Assembly: GCA_026686845.1 (NCBI GenBank)
Contig: JAIVEN010000016.1
Span: 7,891,501 to 7,955,500 of the forward strand
Direction: 5' to 3'
Origin: Adenanthera pavonina
Lineage: Eukaryota > Streptophyta > Magnoliopsida > Fabales > Fabaceae
DNA length: 64,000 nucleotides
Position 1 is the stretch's first letter, and each line of letters opens with the position of its first letter. The position numbers were made by a program, and so were the translations under genes. Of this stretch, positions 12,283 through 25,908 are shown piece after piece. Under the pieces are notes generated by a model. That model saw nothing but the letters and a program-made list of their open reading frames with translations. It did no database searches and was not told the origin of the DNA.

Positions 12283-14068
12283 ATTATACACGACTTGAAA
12301 TTGGAGATTTGAAAGTATGATTTAATTAAAAATCTCAAGAACTACAGGTGAATACCAATGTTGTTTTATAAAATATGTATAAATCCAAAATGTTTGGGAA
12401 AAAAAGAAAACGAAGTGGTATTTTAATCCATAATTAAGTAGAAGTATGATTTATCAGCGACAATACATCCCAACCTATTGATTGGAATCGTTTGAATATA
12501 CAATCCCTAGAAGATACGATATAAAAACAATTATTAATAAAATGCTAATTCCTTGATTTATCGTCCTTCAAAACAGCCAGATTTTTAAAATATTTATTAA
12601 TCTTCGAACAAAATTTGAATTAAAAAAGAGTTTAAGAGATGCATATTGGTTTACACCACGATGTTATGGTGACACGTACAACAATAAGTATGACTTTTAA
12701 CTTTCTCTATGTTTTCTTTACATACCTTTTTTTATACACAAATTTTTTATTTATTTTATTTAAAAGGTGAAAGATTAACAATTAATAACTATAACATTAA
12801 ACTAATTATATTATTTATTTAACCATTAGTATGAATAAACATTGTGATCCAATTTTTAAAGATATTATACTCATAATAATAAATGCATACAATTAAATTA
12901 AATATATTACTATCTCTTCATAAAAAAATTTTCTTTTGATTATAATCAATGGAGAAGATTATGTATAAAGAGGATCCAAATCCCAATAGTAGTGAGTCCA
13001 ATACAATGTATTAAATTTGAAAAATGAATCAATTAAATTATAGTAAAGATTCCAGTACATAAAGGAGGGAAATAGGTTCATGTACACAGAGTTGGAAGAC
13101 GCACAGAATAATGTCAAAGGTACCATATATAATGAATTGGATTAAAGTGCATCGGCGTGGTGCTTTCTTTGGTATTAGTATTACTATTCTACTCATATGA
13201 TATGTTTTTTTTTTAAACAAAAAAACCCTTCTTCTTTCGTTTATTTTATCTTCTTTATTTTTATTTTTTGATAAATATTTTATCTTCTTTAAATAAGAAA
13301 GATGCCACGCAGAACGTGACGCTCATTCAAGTGCAATGCACTTTCACGAGCACTAGTCCATCTATACTTCTTTATAATTATTATTTTTTTAATGCAAATC
13401 CCAATCATTAGTTTTACTTTTATTATTCTATTATGGAGTTTGTTCGAATAATTGGGGCATACGAAACAGCTCAATTGATTTGTACTAACATAACCACATA
13501 CCAAACTTTAAATTGAGTTACCTCTAAACGAAACAAATTTAAAGCGTCTATTTCTTTCCTCTGGAAAAAAAAATGACGAGTTCTTGTGATGATTAACACA
13601 GAAACGACAACGTAAAAGCGGTGGTTGGCTGGCTTGCTTAGCAAGAAAGGTGGTACAATTAATCTATGAAACATTATTTTGAATACGTCATTTTTTCTTT
13701 CTAAAATTAAAGGGAAACTAAAAATGTATTTAAAAAATAATAATTAAATTAATTCATAGGAATATAACTTTTATTATGAGAGATTTAATTTACCAATTTA
13801 TTAATTTAAGAAATAAGAAAAGATAAAATGTTTGGGGGAAAACAAAAGGAAAGCGTGAATAGCGGGAGACGGTAGAATTAGAAAATGGTAAGTAGGGAAA
13901 CAAGGGATTGACATTCCCCTTGAGGAATCAGTTTAGGGATCAGTTAACAATTCCCTTTTTATTTCTTCATCCACTCCTGTTACATAATCCCCACTATTTA
14001 ACTCTTATTCTTCCTTTTTTTTTTCTTCTTTTGCCAATACTATTTCAATTCACTGGTCTTACAAACTA
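12283..14068. other. Gene-free AT-rich intergenic DNA
   Basis: No coding or RNA gene is supportable. Short openings are interrupted and have no homology that I recognise. Confidence 0.65.
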
Positions 14069-14070
14069 CT

Positions 14071-14318
14071 CCCTCTAGTAGTCCTATGTATGAAGAAAAT
14101 TTTTTTTAATGGTTATATTTATAAGAAAAAAAAAGAGAATTAACAGTGTACTAATTTTTTTTATCAAAATTACCTTATATTATTAATATTATTAAGAGTC
14201 ACGATATGAAAAAAATTGATAAATATATTAATTAAGTAGGGATAATTTTAAAAAAAATTAAAAATATAAGACAAATTTATTATTTTTAATTAATTTTAAC
14301 TCCTTTTTTTTATACTTA
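14071..14318. mobile_element. Stowaway-like MITE
   Basis: It begins CTCCCTCTAGTAGTCCTA after TA and ends with the complement of CTCCATAAGTATAAA before TA. The interior is AT-rich and non-coding. Confidence 0.5.
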
Positions 14319-14818
14319 TGGAGTAGTTTTTTTTCCCTGGTAAACGAAAAGGTATGGAGTACAATTCATTTTATTACTACAAATCTCAACCATCTAACAT
14401 TGAATGTTATTAATTTCAATTTATCATTATTATCATATTTTTTAATTAAAATATGACAATGTTTTAATCTCTATATACAATTTAATTTAATAACTAAATA
14501 ATTATTTCTTAAAATTCACATTTATACGTGATTGTTAAATTCTTATATTTACATTTTAAACTAAAATTTTAATAACACAAAATATAAATAATTACATGCA
14601 ACTTCTTTTTTTTTTTTGGAGAATTGTCCAAGTGATTTATTGTTTTTTGTTTTTCTCTTTATCCCATATTATAAGGCAATATTTGAGATTTTATACAAAT
14701 TAATAAATGAAAAACAATTTCTTAAATTAAAAAAGAAACTCAAATATTCCTATTTTACCCCTATTAAATATCATTAAATACTCTCTTTTTTATTATTCCA
14801 ACATAATTTATAATATTA

Positions 14819-15112
14819 CTTCTTTCGTTCATTGATATAAGGGATAATTGAAAAAGTTTATATGTTTCAAAATATAAAAATATATGAAATTTGTCTAGTA
14901 TATTTAATAATTTTTTTCAAAAATACTCTTAATTAATATAACATTTTTCAAAAACTAGTAATATAATTTATTTATATTAATTTCATAATGTAAAAGTCAA
15001 TAATATTAAATGAAAATATTTTTTGAAATTATTTTATATTACAAACAAATTTATTACTTTCTTTAATTTGTGTGATTTTATTTTTTATCTCTTATATTAA
15101 GAAATAAGGAGT
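14819..15112. mobile_element. Stowaway-like MITE
   Basis: The left end CTTCTTTCGTTCATTGATAT pairs with the right end read on the minus strand (CTCCTTATTTCTTAATATAA), flanked by TA. A third similar start, CTTCCTTTGTTTC, at about 15168 suggests a further degraded copy immediately to the right. Confidence 0.5.
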
Positions 15113-15609
15113 ATATATTATATTAATGAGGGGCAAAATTGTTAAATTTCCAAGTGTTGCCTTATACTTCCTTTGTTTCTCTTTAATTGTCATATTTAAA
15201 GAAAAAATTTTGTTTGTATTTATCTATCATTTTTAAATTCTAATAATTCATTAATTATTAGTAGTTTTCCATTTATACCTTTATCTATTCTTTCATAAGT
15301 TAAAAATAAAATTAGTAGTTCTTTTTATCTACTAATTTATTGAGGGGTATATTAATAAATTTAAGAGTGCTTTATTGATGAAATTTTTTTTTAATATATT
15401 AATTATATTTCTTAATCTACATAAAAATTTTTTAAATACCACTTATAAAGAAATAGATGAATTATTTTGAGACAATAAAAATCTTAAATATTGACGAAGC
15501 ATGGATAATTTTTGGGTTAAAAACTTAAAAAAAGTTCAATATTGCTCGTAAAATTAGTTTTGTTTTTGTATGAAGTCAATGAATATAATATGATTTGATT
15601 TTTATAAAT

Positions 15610-15800
15610 AAAAGTGAGTCATAAGTGGGAAGACGCGTGTAAGAATCTCCGCGCAATCCGCATTTCATCACGTGACCAAAAAGGGGTTGCGTACCTCAAC
15701 TTCATCTTCTGGCTTCACGTGGCCAACTCACCAAACCTCTCTGCTGGACCCCACCAATATTTCGTTATCCTCTTTTCCCCCTCTTTCAAGTCTTAAATTA
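15610..15800. promoter_or_regulatory. G-box island 3 (two CACGTG)
   Basis: This GC-rich patch has CACGTG at 15669-15674 and 15716-15721 and ends abruptly in AT-rich DNA. It contains a 60-codon opening (15614-15796), but the codons show no recognisable protein and the compositional pattern is that of the other non-coding islands. Confidence 0.45.
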
Positions 15801-16524
15801 TGCTTAAAGGCCAAAAAGATCTTTTAATTAAGCTTTGATAATTTTTTTTAATACAAGTTGATTGATAAAAAAACTTTAATTAAGCAACTAAAGTTAAGTT
15901 TCAAATGAGCATAATTTTTCTGGTAAAAAAAATCAGCCTAATTTTCTTTGCCAACAAATAAGATTAATATATTTCCTCTTATCTTTTTATTAGAAATTTT
16001 AAATAAATTATTCCAAATAAGAAAAATAATTAAAATTAGTTAGGAGTGTTAATTTTTGTAAAACATTACTATAATATTTCTAAAATAGTTTTAAAAGTGT
16101 TTTGTAAAAATCATTCGTCAATGCTTCATTAATCTTTGAGAAGGCACTTATATTAGAAATTCTGAAGATCTTTAAAAAGACTCTGATATGAAAAACTGAA
16201 AGAAGTATATGCTTAACATTTTAAAATTTTTCATGTGTTTTTTTGGTGAAATAAATTTATAGGAAAGAACAAAATCTTCTACTGTCGGGATTCCAAACCT
16301 TACCTCGAAACCATTTTTTTCATATTGGATTTCATGTATTTGTACATAATTTAAGATAAATAATTTGATAAAAAACTTTAGATAAATTATATTGTTCACA
16401 ATAATTGTTTTATATCTTAAACTGATGATATCAATAATAAATAATTAAAGAAGTTGTAATCGAACAAAATTAAAATCAACCATTGAACTCGAGAAAATGG
16501 ATAACAAAGGGCGTTGAAGTAATA

Positions 16525-16545
16525 TTATATATATATATATATATA
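16525..16545. repeat. TA microsatellite
   Basis: About ten TA units. Confidence 0.9.
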
Positions 16546-16639
16546 AGCTTCAGACATAAAAGAAGACAAAGTTATTTTTACATTAAAGCAGGTTTTTTTG
16601 TCAATAAAAAATGAAGAAAGTAAATGGTGAAAGCAAAAA

Positions 16640-17020
16640 TTAGGATGCGGAAGGGGGGGACGGAGGGGGGGCAAGCGAAAGGGAGAGGCATGTGAGGGAC
16701 GCAATGTGGAATCGTCTTTATGGACAAAATGACGTGAACGGTGGACCCACTCAGAAACGAGTGAATAAGGATATGAGTGGGAGAGAGAGAGGGGAGGAGT
16801 TGGGTTTTTTTTTTGGCCAACGAGGAGTTGAGTTTGTTGTGAAGACGTGAGCATGTTTCACAGTGCACGTGACTGAGGACGCATCCACTCACGTGCGCCC
16901 ATCCACTGCCGCCTCGCGTGCGCTTCCCCTGGCTCCTTCCTATTCCGTTGGCGTCACCGTCTCCAACCCCACCCTTCTTTCCCAACATCATCATGATTAT
17001 TATTATTATTATTTTATCCT
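16640..17020. promoter_or_regulatory. G-box island 4 (two CACGTG)
   Basis: CACGTG occurs at 16866-16871 and 16890-16895, with further ACGTG cores nearby. Overlapping openings exist on the minus strand (to 138 codons), but they are low-complexity, overlap in two frames and have no family resemblance, so I treat the segment as regulatory rather than coding. Confidence 0.4.
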
Positions 17021-17599
17021 CACTCTAATTCCCCCTCCCTAAAAAAAAAACTATTTTTCTATAAAGCCTTGTCCTAACAAATAACAACAAAAAAATTATC
17101 TTTTTATTTCCAATTACAAAATTAGTTTTACTCCATCGAAGTTATTTTCCCTTCTCTTCAAGAAGACACGCATGCCTTAGAAACAAACGCTTATAATTGG
17201 ATGCTATACACAACTGTGAAAAAAAACATTAGATAGCACTCCGTCATTAAGTGAAGAGAAATTAATTAATTAGTAATTAGTAATAGTAAATAGTAAATAG
17301 TTTATACGCAAGTGGATGTCTATGGTGGGGGCAAAAAAAAAAATTGGCGCAAGAATTGGTCATTATATATATTGGATGGGATTGTGCATTCCGTATAGAA
17401 CCGTAAAAAGATTATGGCTGCAAATGTGGGGCAAATTGGCCTTCGGAAAAGAAAAAACCGTCTGCCTTAACTTTTGTTTTTATTATGAACTTGAATTATA
17501 ATTTAAAAAAATACATTACGTGTTAATTTTTTAATAGGATAATATAATTTACTATATTGACATATTAATAAAATACTAATTAATTTTGTTAAGAGAAAA

Positions 17600-18065
17600 C
17601 AAGGGGAAAAAAGGAGTGGTGGGGGGTATGGGAAAGTGTAATGTGGATGTGGGGTGGGGATTTGGGATGATGTTATGTGGAACCGAATGTACGTGAAAGC
17701 ACGTGCCATAAGAGTAGGTGCTCGGTGGATGGCGGTGTGTGTCGCTTTCACTCTCGTGAAGCTGTCACGTGGGGTGAGCACCGGACCCACGCTAAAAATG
17801 CACCCCCTTCCGCCCATAAAATAATTTTTCCCTTTTTTTTTTTTAAAAAAAAGAACTTAGTGGGGGCATGTGCTCTCCTTTCTCAACTGACCTGTCCTTC
17901 ATGGGTCATTCAAAAATCTGTAACCCTCTGGGTCCCTCCCTTTCCCTCTTCACCTGACGTGGCCTCCTCACGTGCCTCCCTTCCGTCTTCCCCTAACCTA
18001 ACCTCATCCTACCACTTTCATCATACTCCTATGTCCATCTCTTTCCCATGCCCCCCTTTTTAATT
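17600..18065. promoter_or_regulatory. G-box island 5 (three CACGTG)
   Basis: CACGTG occurs at 17700-17705, 17766-17771 and 17969-17974, plus TACGTG and TGACGTGG near them. It lies about 750 bp beyond the stop codon of the RING/PHD gene. Openings on both strands (104 and 128 codons) are compositionally driven. It may serve BIM1 (11 kb away) or an unrecognised transcript. Confidence 0.4.
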
Positions 18066-18807
18066 TCTTTCACTTCATTGCAGCGTTAATCGGGAAACCA
18101 CCTCAGCCCACAATTCACAATCATTCTTACAGCTTAATCTCACCCCAATTTTGGTTCAATTGTTTTATTTAAAAAAACATTTCTCAATACACAATAAGTA
18201 GCCAAAATAATATATTTTCTATTATCTAATCAAATATAAATTACTTGATTTAAGTTTATATATTTCATTGCCCTAATTGGACCCCTGTTTGCGGAACTCA
18301 GCCTGATGAAAATGTCACAGAAGTTGGGCCGCACAATAACAAAAATGAACAAAAATCTGAAGCTCCTATTTACCCAGTATTTAAAAAAAAAAAATCAGGA
18401 GCTCTTTGGTCAGCCAAACGTAAGATTTATTCTGTTCCTCAAATGAGTCGAAGAAAGGAAATGCAAAATTAAGTCGCGGGTGCTTACTCGGACAAAGATT
18501 GAAATTACAGTACAAAGTAGGGAGAGAACATTTTTCAGCTCTTCATCTGCAATTATTTACAGTACACAGACACACAGGTGCAGTTGCTTGAGCAATGACC
18601 TGTGGAGTTAACTCAAGTTTAATACATGAATCTCCAGTGAAAAAATTTTTTAGGTACCCCATAGAGCATGTACACGCAGCAGTTGATAAGATTTGAGAGT
18701 GAGGCTCACATGTTAAATAGTACAATATTAAATCATATGATTGTTGCCTGCACACGCGATATAGAACTTGGGAATTTCTCCGAGTGCTGTCGGGAGATCA
18801 ACAAATA

Positions 18808-21367
18808 TTAAGCCTTACAATTAGATGCAGCACAACCCTTTTTCTCCATCATAGTGGAGCTAACAACATTCTTCACGAACACGTAAAAACATTGTCGGCA
18901 ACAATTAGGCATTAACGTTGACACTTGAAAACGCTTAACATCGTTCCTGTGACTGCATACAGAGTTCGAATCGGAATTTTGGTGCTCTGATCTACATGCA
19001 GCCAAGATGGTGTGGGTTGCCTGCCTTGCAATTTCCTTGAATGCATCAACCCCTGCATCAACAATGTCTTCAATGAAACGCTTTAATTTAATTTAAGCGA
19101 GGCACGTTTGTCATTTGCTTGCACTAGCAGTTTACCCCACCTCCCCCCCCCCCCCAACACACACGTGAAAGCCTAAATCAGAAATTTCTCCTCGCACTAT
19201 CATTTACTTCTAATATCTCTCAGTCTCATATTAGTAAATCCAGTACGAAAGAAACAGAAAAGTAGCGTGATAGGAAAACCATCACAGCTATTGAGCATCC
19301 AAGTCAAGCAAAACTTAGACCATGGTTTACTCTAGCTGACGTTTTCACATGCATAGAAAAAGTGTGTACATGAAATTATACAAATTTTCAATCAACAATG
19401 AACATGTGACTGTTATAAAGATAAAAAGGACAAAAGTACCTAATTGTTTATCTTTACTAAGGACCTTGAGATTGAGCTTGACAAGAGACTTGATCTCATT
19501 TTTAGCATCTTCACTTTCTCTCGTATTTGCGTCCCCCAAACTTTTAGCCAACCACATTTTTTTATCCATCTTCCTGATTGAGGAAGACGCTCCACCAAAC
19601 TTGCCATCAGAAGGAGCTGAACCTACCCAAGTTACTAAACAAGAAGACCTGCTTTGCTTCTTACAAAGATTTCTCTCCCCATTTTCATGAGAGGAAGCAC
19701 CTTCAATGCCAATATGCTCTTTTCTAGGTAATGAAGGTTCACAGTGTCCTTCTAAATGAGAAGATTGATCCCAAGTAAACGGTATTATCTCCTTATGTGC
19801 GACACTACCATGCTTTTGCTCCCCCAACTCTGTAAGCCAGTGATAATCCATATCCTTATTGAAACTAGAACAGCTGTACTGCTTCTCCTTTCCAGTGGAC
19901 CTTCTAGATTGTTGAATCTTCAACTCTTGGTCATTACAAAGAATGCTTGATGCTTTTCTAGGTCCTGCACCTCTTGAAGGATGATCTAGTCCCCGTGGAA
20001 GAATGCTGATTCTGTGATTAGTCTTTTGCGTTGCCTTTGCTCTCTCCAGCATTTTCCAAGCCTTGTCGACATCTGTCGAGACTCCCTCATGCAATTTGCA
20101 ATTAGAAGGGCTACTTTGAATTGTAGATTGCTGAAGGCTTCTGGATGCCAAAGAATGTGGTTGACCCGATTTTTCATGAGCTAAGGAATCAGAATTTTGT
20201 TTCCGACCTTCTTTAACACCAGATTCAGATGAAGTGGAAGAGAAACTTAATGAACCATTTCTCAATGCATTCCAATTTTCACGCCAAGCTTGTATACTAC
20301 GTTGCACATTGCGACAACGGCGCAATGTCCTAGCAGTTATGTCAGGCTTTCTATCTTCATTTCTATTCACCCTATCAGGTAAAGGGGTAACAAAAGGAGA
20401 TGGTCTTGGTCTTCTGACCACCTGACTGTTTGGCTCTCTCACAATTTCAAGGATTGTTACATTTGGCTCAGCTATCGGCTTATCACATTGATGGTCTACA
20501 TCATTATTGTCATTAAATGCCCTGGAAACAGTACAATCATGACAAAACCAATCACCTTCAGGCACAACATATCCGAGGCCAACACAGTATGTATGAGAAG
20601 CAGTATCACAAAGATCACATAGTAGAAGAAAACTTTCATCTTGCACACCGTTACAGACACTACACTGGGTTTCAGCATAAGGATCAACAGGACCTGTTGT
20701 CATATTCCCATGAACATGGTAAACCTACAAGATGTGAGAACTACAATTTAGCATCCCAATATTCAGTAAATTCAGATTAACGTACACTGGAGCAAAAGTC
20801 ACCAATATGATGCAATAAATGTATAGTAGAAATGTAACTTACGGAAAAAAATGTATAGCAGAAAACTCAGACAACAAACAATGACTAAATCAACACAACC
20901 GAACTTGTTGCATAACAGAATAAATTGGCAAAATCTTGAAACGGGAGTAAAGTGGTAAAGAGATTATTAATTAAAGGGGAAAAAAGTGACATACAGGGAA
21001 GCTACCTGACCTGGTCACGAAGAGGGACTTTAACGAGGCGCGAGGAAGGGAAGATGCCGGCCTTAGGCGGGCGACGAACGGTGGTGAATCTTTGGCGACA
21101 GAGGGGGCATCGAGACTCATGTCTGGACCATTCCATGATGCATACGAAGCAGAAAAAGTGATTGCAGCAATCAATTTCACCTCGGATCGTAGTCCCATGG
21201 TCGGCGTAGCAAATTCCACAAGAATCGGGTGGATTATCCTCGGACGAATGTGGGAGGTCGAGGTGGTGATTGGAGTCCTCTTGAGCTTGGGCTTTGAGTC
21301 GTTTATTTGGGTAGCCGGGAACAACCGAAATTTTCGTTGCAGCTGAGCTTTTATTTCCGAAGAACAT
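18808..21367 (-). CDS. RING + PHD finger protein, probable chromatin-reading E3 ubiquitin ligase
   Basis: Three exons: 21011-21367, 19440-20724 and 18808-19052, joined in frame to 628 residues; donors are CAG|GTCAGG and TTAG|GTACTT, acceptors TTGTAG and GATGCAG. I chose the ATG at 21367 (MFFGNK); an in-frame ATG at 21448 would add 27 hydrophobic residues and seems less likely. The C3HC4 RING has ligands C50, C53, C68, H70, C73, C76, C87 and C90. The PHD finger has C140, C143, C155, C158, H163, C166, C180 and C183, with the usual GDWFC core. The remainder is low-complexity, Ser- and charge-rich, with a conserved-looking C-terminal helix (VDAFKEIARQATHTILAAC). RING fingers recruit E2 enzymes and PHD fingers often read histone tails; the pairing resembles PHRF1-type proteins. 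Substrates are unknown. Its first exon and promoter were partly copied to about 45.1 kb. Confidence 0.88.
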
Positions 21368-21492
21368 AGTTTTTTCAGCTGAATTAACAAAACTAACAAG
21401 GACAATGAAACGATGAGAATAAAACCAGGGACACTGGAAGCGTGGCAAACATGGTAATCACTTGCAGTCGAGAAAGACAAGGAACAATTCAT

Positions 21493-22620
21493 GAGTCCGA
21501 TTGGCCCACTTTTTTTGGTACGTGGCCCAATTCCTAGATTCTTCTTACGATAAAGACTACCCTGTAAGAATTACTTTAAAAGCCCAAATACTAGTTCACC
21601 CAAAGCATAAATATTGTTGAGGATACACAATGAAGCTAGATTAGTGTTTATTAGTGTTTTCTGCTTGTTTCTTTTGTGTTTTTGTTATTATTTTTAGTAT
21701 TGTTTACTTTTGTTGTTGGGATCTCGTGATCCCCTTTCCTAAAAAAAAAAAAAACAATGAAACCATATATCTTTTTCCTATTCAGTGCTTAGGAGAGATG
21801 AAAACTTAAACTTTCAAAAATTGTATACTTATTTCTAATATTGAAATGTATGAAAAATATTGAAAGAATAAAAGTAAAATTATATGAAATCCAACAAAAT
21901 ATGTTAAAAAATTGAAATAAATACTTATTGTCAATCATTCCCATATTATCAAGTGTAATTAGAGTATGAGTTGGATTCAATTTTTTAACCAACTTAGAAC
22001 TAGATATTTATTAAATTAAGGGTGTTTAAAAACTTGGTTTGGTTCAATTTTTGATGAAGCAAAAACCAATGGTTCACACATAATTGATACCTGATCAGTT
22101 TTTTGATGAGGTTGATTTGGTTCCTTTGGTTCAAAATGGAAATACTAAAAAGAATGGGAATAAGAAAGTTCTTTTCCTTAAACATAGAAAACTCTCACAT
22201 AAAAAAATTTACTTTACTATCCACTAGACACAACTTTTATACTTCTTTTCACTTTTTTCCCTTTCTTCAAAGCATAAAGGTTTTAGGGGGTGAGAAACGC
22301 AAGAGTATCGAATTTGATTTATTATGTATTAAACTAAGTGTGTTTATATTGAATTTTACATAATTGATCATGAATATAATTGATTTTGTCAAAAAAGTAG
22401 TTTATGTTTTGATATTTTTACATAAGAAGTGATTTTGAAAAAATGAAATATATGTTTGGATGAATCACTTCTATATGGATAAATGAAAATTTTGAATGAT
22501 TTTAGTTTTTTTAAGTGATTATTGAAAATGATAAGTGAAAATTTTTTACTTTTGCATATAAGTGATTTTTTGGCTCTGAGCACTTATTGGATCACAATAA
22601 ATACTTATCAGGTCCTATAA
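21493..22620. other. Promoter side of the RING/PHD gene and left arm of a tandem duplication unit
   Basis: Contains the upstream region of the RING/PHD gene. Parts (for example 21500-21625 and 22270-22320) reappear at 45.2-45.3 and 45.64-45.67 kb. No gene is visible. A GGTTTGGTT-rich stretch at about 22015-22140 may be an old hAT-like MITE found only in this copy. Confidence 0.5.
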
Positions 22621-24304
22621 GTACTATATAAACAACTAAAAGATTATCTAATACTAGGAAATGCTTTGAATGCCATTCAACGATGAACGCTCTTGCCTTG
22701 ATCCCTCTCGAAGAGAATGTAGATGCTCTCTGAGCCACCCTAGGCCCCTAGAACATCACTGTTCTCTCAGCCCCATGCACACCCACACTGGTAGCAATGT
22801 TGACATTGCTCCTCACATGAAAGAAGACTCGCCGCCTCTCGTGGAGGAGAACAGGACCTCCAAGAAGACTCGTTAGGACAAAGGTGCAGGCTGGATTGAA
22901 GAAGTGGAAATTTAACCTATCAAGCCCACCCAGACAAAAGCTCTAGCATTGCCTTAGAACCAACCATCCTTGAGAGACAAGCTCTTGAATAGCGAAGCCA
23001 AGCAAGATGCCGTTATGAATGATGAAATTGAAATCATTAAGGAAGACATCTCTGTAGTTATAGATGAAGTCACGCCATTGATCACCTTCTCTAAATGAGT
23101 TACAGATTTATTGCACCACAGTATGAGGTTCTCCCTTGTTGTGAAGCTTTTAGGTCGAACTGTTGGTTATAGAACTCTATACAATAGGATTCTCGATTTG
23201 TGGAAACCTAGTGGCCACTTCCAGTTGGTTGATTTAGTGGGTGATTGTTACATCGCCAAATTCTCCAACACAGAAGACTATCGAGTAGCCCTTGCTATAG
23301 GCCCATGGATGATCCTCGGACACTACTTAACAGTTCAGTCTTGGGACCCAAAATTTTCCCCGTACAACCTCACTATCTTCAAAGTTGTAGGATAGGTGAG
23401 ATTGCTAGAACTCCCCTACAAGTATTACCACAAAAAGGTTCTCCGTGCCATAGCCAAAGTTCTAGGACAAGTCATCCGCATTGACTATAACACGGAGTCA
23501 GGTGGTCATGGTGAGTTCGCACACCTAATTGTGGTCATACATCTGTCTAAACCTCTTGTTTCTAAACTCAAAGTCGATGGCTTGGCCTTGTCGTTAGAAT
23601 ACAAAGGGTTACCGACCATTTGTTACCACTGCAGCCATTATAGCCATCTCGAATCCGTTTGCCCACAAAAAAATGGTGATCCCTATCCCACCCCTTGGAT
23701 CACCAACAATGGAAACTTCGGTAGCCATGGATACATCATCTGCCATAGGAGAGAGCTAGGAGCCATACCCTGAGGTGCGTGACGGACAAATAGTAGAAGC
23801 CAACTATAGCCCTTGGATGTAGGTCCTGAGATGTGAAGGGAAAAATGCACGCAATACGAAAAAGCCCTCTAACATCAACAACCCTTCTTATGAGCAAAGA
23901 GGGACAAGGTACGACTTACTAGCATTTATGGATGACCTACAGGCCTATATAGAAAGTAAGCCACCTATTACCAAGGAAAAGATGTCAGAAACCCCTGCTC
24001 TCACCAAACCAAAAACTCTCCCTAAGCAAATGCCTGACACAAGCAGGGCAAAAGGGAAACAAACGCAAGAACCCTACAACCCTCTTGCAAGAAGCAAGAG
24101 AAATGACCCTACTACTCCTAAAGTCCAAAAGCAGATTGCAAAGAATGAGAATGCAGCAAATGAGCAACAAAAACCTGTCAACGTAGCCACCCCAAAGGAC
24201 CCTATTTTCGAAACAAACACCTACAAAGTTTCTGGGGTGCCCATAACTCTAGCAGAAGACTCACACACAGCAATCTCAGTTTCCTCCCAAAAAGAAACCC
24301 TCAT

Positions 24305-25810
24305 TGATGTGTCCATTTTATACATATAAAATACTCATATTTAAGCTTTAAATTATATCTAAATATGTTTACATTGATATTTTTTAGCATGATTTTACAT
24401 ATTTTTGTATTTCATGGTGTTATAGGCTCATTTGGAAGCATTCGGAACAAAAACGTTACAAATCGTTCATGCTGAAAAGTTTCGATACCCTTCGGTATTT
24501 TGATTATAACTCTCACATATAAACTCTGATTGAGATGACTTAAGATGCGTTGGAAACCTAAGACATAAATGTATAACTTTCATGTTTTGAGTTTTCCCAA
24601 ATTCGAATGTTATCATGGATAAAATAAAATTCAAAATGTCAACACAAGCTGGTGATATTATCAAGCTGAAAGGTGTATTTGTCCGTACAAATAGAACCCA
24701 CCTGGCGCCGGGTCAAATCCGTACAGCACAGGTTCAACATGAATTTTGAGTGTTTCTGCCTTCTGGAACCACCTGGCACCGTATGGGTTGAATATATGGC
24801 CACCCGACGCCAGGTCAAGCACGAAAAGCCCATAAAAACTTTTTTTTGATGCGTTTTGGTGATATTTTGGGCTTTTATGAGCTTCTAAATTTTTCTTCTA
24901 TAAGGATACACGATAGAAACACAGCGAAGATTGAGAAACGCACTCAGAAGTCAGAGAACATGGTTCTAAATGCATCTGAGAGCAACTAGGAGTATCTTAT
25001 AAAGAAAGAGCAAAGAGATTTGGGGAGTATTAGTGATAGATTCATTCTTCTCTAATATAACTCTATTTTTTTTATTATTTTCATTATGATTTGGGATTTT
25101 AGTTTTGATTTGATTTGTATTTCCATGAGTAGCTAAATTTCCCAATTGGGGGTAGGGATGTAGCCTGACTGGGATGAATTGGATTTGTTTCTTTAGTTAA
25201 GACTCTTTGATTTATTCTTCAAGTTATATTTAATTTATCTTTTTATTATATTTATCTCGTTTATTCGTTCATGTGGATTTTATGTTTGATCACCATAGAA
25301 TCTAATTAATGGGTAAACTTGATAGACTGAGAAGTGAAGAGTCAACCTAGATAGAGAGAGATAAACATGAATAACTAATCTAGAGATAGAATTAAGAATT
25401 CATGGTGATATATGTAGTAGTTTTCAAGGTTTAATTAGAAAATTTAGTTGCGCGAGAGCGAATTGAATCCTAATTAAATAAGGACTAATTGACCGAGAGG
25501 GAATTAGGATGCTTTAGAAACAACAGTCACTATAATTATATAGAGTCTAAGTAAGAAATAAAATCTAATTATTTCATAAGGTGAATCTTGATCCCTTAAC
25601 GCTTCTAGAACTGAATCAAACTCAAAATTCATTTTGTTTTCTATTTCTTTCTTTTTAAATTTGAATCCTCAATTTGATTATGACTTGCTTTTAGGATTAA
25701 GAGTTTGGATTGATAAATTTACTACCTCATTTGGGTTCGACCTCTGGAATACTCCAGAGATATTTTTATTAGTGCGATCGACCCTGTATACTTGCAGGAT
25801 ATCCTGATCA
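24305..25810 (+). repeat. 5' LTR of the gag-only element
   Basis: 1506 bp, TGATG...GATCA. Many scattered single-base differences from the 3' LTR show it is not a recent insertion. Three related GC-rich words (ACCTGGCGCCGGGTCAA and variants) occur in the AT-rich LTR at about 24700-24825. Confidence 0.93.
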
Positions 25811-25816
25811 AGTTTT

Positions 25817-25833
25817 TGGCGCCGTTGCTGGGG
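25817..25833 (+). other. Primer binding site, tRNA-Asp type
   Basis: TGGCGCCGTTGCTGGGG lies 6 bases after the LTR. It is complementary to the 3' end of plant tRNA-Asp except for one mismatch, and is the usual primer site for Athila/Tat-type elements. Confidence 0.85.
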
Positions 25834-25908
25834 AGGTTAATTGATTTATTAGTTCATTATTTTTGGTTCTTTTATAAAAAAATTCTCTGAATTTTTTTTC
25901 CTTGCTAC

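Noticed and set aside
16578..16994. 138-codon opening on the minus strand in G-box island 4
   Set aside because: Overlapped by another opening in a second frame, low-complexity, and no family resemblance; composition explains it.
17503..18063. Openings of 104 and 128 codons on opposite strands
   Set aside because: Low-complexity Pro/Ser-rich peptides in a GC-richer regulatory-looking island.
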